Under the pieces are notes generated by a model, which was not told the origin of the DNA, made no database searches, and worked only from the letters and a program-made list of their open reading frames with translations. A DNA stretch of 24,085 nucleotides from a virus. Made by a program: the position numbers and the translations under genes. The number at the start of each line of letters is the position of its first letter. Positions within the stretch are counted from its first letter, which is position 1. Location of the stretch: IMG/VR virus record IMGVR_UViG_3300042549_004264, positions 1-24,085 of that record; one strand, given 5' to 3'. Below, piece after piece: positions 22,601 through 24,085 of the stretch.

Positions 22601-24085
22601 GGCTTTCCGTCTCGCCGTTTCCTCTTTCGTCTCGCGGACGATCTCGCGGGTGCGGAGACGTTCGGCCTGCTCTTCGACGGTAGCCATCGCTTCCTCGTAA
22701 AACGCCTTCGCGTCCGTCGGGTTCGCGTTGTAAGCGCGGTTGAACGCGGCTTCGGCGGCGGCGTATGCCCGCTCACGCGATGCGTCGTCCTTCGCGGCTG
22801 CGAGCATCCGGTCGAGCGTCTCACGGTATTCGGGGAACATGCCACGTTGCTCACGGGCGATGTCGGCTTCCGAGTCCGCGATGAAGTTCTTGTAGGCTTC
22901 CTCGATGCGGGTCGCCGCTTCGGGCGTGATGATCGGGTCGGTGTTGCCGACGGCAACCTGCACGGTGGCGATGTCCGTCTCCTCGTTCTTGATCGCCTTC
23001 TGCATCCTGAAGCCCAGGTTGCGGACGGACACCTCGATGGCACGCATCGTCGCATCCCTGCGGATCTTCGCGTTCGACATCGACTCGGGAACCCCGGCGT
23101 GGGTGGACACGAACAGCCCTTCCGCCCATCTTCCGAACTTCGTCTTGCGTGCGGGCTTGTCCGCCGAGGCGAGCGTGGACGGGTCGTTGTCGTAGAGGGT
23201 GAGGAAGCCCGAGTTCGCGGAGGTGGCTTCGGTGAAGTTCCGCAGGGCTGGCATCATCGGTGGCTCCACGGCTACGGACGGGAGGGTGGAGGGGAGGAAG
23301 AGAACCTGACCCTGCTGTTGCACGGACTCCCGCATGGCGGGCGTGATGTCGATGCGCCAGATGGGTGCTGTGGACGCAGGCCGTGCGGTGTCCTCTGATG
23401 GTGTCAGGGTGACAAGACCCGACGCCCTTTCCGGGCTGACAACAATCTCGGACTTCTCCACCTTCGCGCCCCACTGCTTCACGTATTTCCCGAGCTCCTT
23501 GGGAAGCATGTTGTCGTAGAAGCCCTCGAATCCCTCCTTGCGCGGCATCGACACGCCGGAGCCTTCGGTTTGCATCCGCTTCCAGAGTTTCGCGCCGAGA
23601 GCCTCGGGGTTCTGCCCTTCGGTGAGGGACGGGCGGATCGCTTCGACGAACTCGGCTTCCGTTGTGACGGTCTCGGAGTTCTGCGGATTCAGGTTGCGGG
23701 AATCCGCCTCGCCTTCGAGGTCTATGCCTCCTGCATTGCCGCCGTGCTGCGACTTGGCGTTGATGAGGAAAGACCCGTCGGGCTGCTTCGCCCATTCGAT
23801 GCGCTCCGTCCCCCATCGGTCGATGTGGGGTTGAGATGTGCTGAAGCCTACCCATTCCTTCCCGCCCGCCACCGCATCCCGCAGGGCGCGTTTGAACATG
23901 GCGAGCGGCCATGTGGTGCGGAAGGGGGCGTCGGCGATTTCACCGGATGCCTTGGTCACAAATTGGCCTGCGCCATATTCCTTCAGGTAGTTGTCAATGA
24001 TGACCTGCTTTGCCTGATCCAGCTCTGCGTATGGCTTCCCAAACATTCGGTTTGCTGTGCCGTCGATGTCTTCCGTTGAGAATGT
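19667..24085 (-). CDS. Giant polyvalent/ejection-type phage protein (5' end outside window)
   Basis: About 1470 residues are visible and the frame is open to the window edge, so the Met at 24046 is probably internal. Numbering from that Met, residues ~40-80 (MFKRALRDAVAGGKEWVGFS) and ~175-200 (GFYDNMLPKELGKYVKQWGA) followed by WRIDITPAMRESVQQQGQ (~228-245) match modules found in large polyvalent phage proteins (enzymatic domains strung with LPD modules). A long helical region follows. Two hydrophobic stretches lie near residues 880-920 (MIGAAGMSLGVAVLGNPATY) and 1120-1145 (AAMIAVYGLGTAALPIIIQR), fit for membrane insertion during DNA ejection. The C-terminal part contains NPISFVTDPFSRTADSLIGA. 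Missing N-terminal domains probably hold the enzymatic activities. I infer a virion-carried, injected protein. Confidence 0.75.
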   Translation of the reverse strand, partial: TFSTEDIDGTANRMFGKPYAELDQAKQVIIDNYLKEYGAGQFVTKASGEIADAPFRTTWPLAMFKRALRDAVAGGKEWVGFSTSQPHIDRWGTERIEWAKQPDGSFLINAKSQHGGNAGGIDLEGEADSRNLNPQNSETVTTEAEFVEAIRPSLTEGQNPEALGAKLWKRMQTEGSGVSMPRKEGFEGFYDNMLPKELGKYVKQWGAKVEKSEIVVSPERASGLVTLTPSEDTARPASTAPIWRIDITPAMRESVQQQGQVLFLPSTLPSVAVEPPMMPALRNFTEATSANSGFLTLYDNDPSTLASADKPARKTKFGRWAEGLFVSTHAGVPESMSNAKIRRDATMRAIEVSVRNLGFRMQKAIKNEETDIATVQVAVGNTDPIITPEAATRIEEAYKNFIADSEADIAREQRGMFPEYRETLDRMLAAAKDDASRERAYAAAEAAFNRAYNANPTDAKAFYEEAMATVEEQAERLRTREIVRETKEETARRKADQQTALNRLSITSPDTFEAVLELRKLTNDLQREVSRLSEDRPEFKAIVDNSMGIHLVRSYQIHQDPKMADRILHPKEPELIAAKEGFIQYLIPIAEDQVFRELERDPEFMRDAFTAGDYDATIAALRKEAARRAVGRAEALFEDFILGHSDSSGNAFGGSSVSNEIARYMKKVNLPEEMQRVLQVNTDPVFNLAYTAMSLGRLIVNQKLLTSIRDSGIESGRFITEAEKTSGVTYAKGRDTMRKVFAEGGNDDLKADVRDRMFVTLRAALDSRFNAGMRDTKADAEEISQRLEEAFKFFADGGSLADALPEIGASADRIATDHFITSKNMGVNVKDMMLPQPGKYYGFEPVISPNEGNAAFRPLGGLYASKEDAKRFRASFKTGRNADETAAQELLGNVSKVMIGAAGMSLGVAVLGNPATYIRNVLGGSIMAASQGVDFTNAANWKAATGFVRQSLKPNGEITPEFQELVAGRIAFDGATVGYLMQLLDEVGANPNAGIEDLMVTSGKADMALGKAAKKGKAAYKAFVGKLSQYSEVSEVIFTVMVYNDFKTKLKEADFGTDKEIMQEASRLTKMVMPSKSERSSFVSGFTGSGLGALMAPFLGFKSENIRNTVNTWNLSGEWMDSDNPVLQKYGRRKRAAMIAVYGLGTAALPIIIQRLVMGITDDEDDAIRASLPIYLRNSSLYYFKDDEQKVLRILNMTYANPISFVTDPFSRTADSLIGAIAKGDASELGEIPAIMGRFIAEDLIGENIVAGKVMDTRRNRDDNGFPIYLESDTDLMKAWKSAFHIVEGSYNPKILSQGIKTLEAMNRDTEGAEFWQRPEGMVWATIAPVRIMSISNEDIMLRAFRNWRKQKSELSSITYKVFSPNPISFDEMKSLYDDRAEATDKVTAGILNTAKAFSTLFGEDAPVREAMSKAKISERNINNLLYGGITERIVFPKEQMQDIIEKHGDEGKKFLNYIYTSRPARYPVDEK

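Noticed and set aside
22154-23398. Long rightward open frames opposite the giant gene (22154-23398), and similar ones at 2748-3764 and 7902-9035
   Set aside because: All lie exactly antisense to well-supported genes and show shadow-type composition (Arg-, Val-, Glu-, His-rich), with no plausible start context or family motif.
1-24085. CRISPR array, insertion sequence, integrase or attachment site
   Set aside because: No regularly spaced repeats, transposase motifs, terminal inverted repeats or recombinase motifs were seen, and no tRNA that could serve as an attachment site.

Overview
The window is part of a tailed bacteriophage genome (Caudoviricetes) and contains no recognisable host gene. 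Nearly every base is coding. Genes are packed with 1-4 bp stop/start overlaps and all but one read leftward (minus strand). The head genes are unmistakable: large terminase with ATPase and nuclease motifs, small terminase, portal, scaffold, major capsid protein and a small decoration-like protein. I see no tape measure, sheath or tail-tube gene. A very large internal or 'polyvalent' protein lies next to the packaging genes, and a short neck/fibre block precedes lysis. This suggests a short-tailed (podovirus-like) virion, but the window is incomplete at both ends. By eye the DNA is GC-rich, roughly 55-60%. Almost no start codon has a Shine-Dalgarno sequence, which points to a host or phage using SD-independent or leaderless initiation. 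I cannot name the host; a Verrucomicrobiota-like or other low-SD phylum is only a guess.

Layout, in the direction of transcription (right to left). 24085-19667: C-terminal ~1470 residues of a giant polyvalent/ejection-type protein, cut by the window edge. 19623-16982: three leftward genes, likely internal virion proteins. 16947-15676: a small accessory block with one coiled-coil protein and two tandem paralogues of the phage ABA-sandwich type, each unit preceded by a promoter-like site. 13805-15688: the large terminase, the only rightward gene, transcribed toward the accessory block and away from the small terminase. 13752-9282: small terminase, portal, a 106-aa protein and scaffold, ending in a strong hairpin terminator. 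9002-7194: major capsid and decoration-like protein behind a structured leader, ending in a second strong terminator. 7101-1323: virion surface/neck genes, interrupted by a glycosyltransferase plus FkbM-methyltransferase pair. 1326-1: a lysis-type cassette of DUF1353 protein, one-TM membrane protein, short lipoprotein and an SxGCxT cysteine-peptidase/L,D-transpeptidase-like protein, chained by ATGA overlaps and cut at the left edge.

How it fits together: the terminase pair and portal package DNA into a capsid built from scaffold, major capsid and decoration proteins. The giant protein and its neighbours are probably carried in the virion and ejected. The neck and fibre proteins recognise the host. 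The sugar-modifying pair may alter phage or host glycans. The leftmost cassette opens the cell. Regulation seems to rest on a few sigma70-like promoters whose -10 boxes sit 8-10 bp from the start codon, on intrinsic terminators around the capsid genes, and on a repeated TTGACGGGTTTGCGGAAT element.
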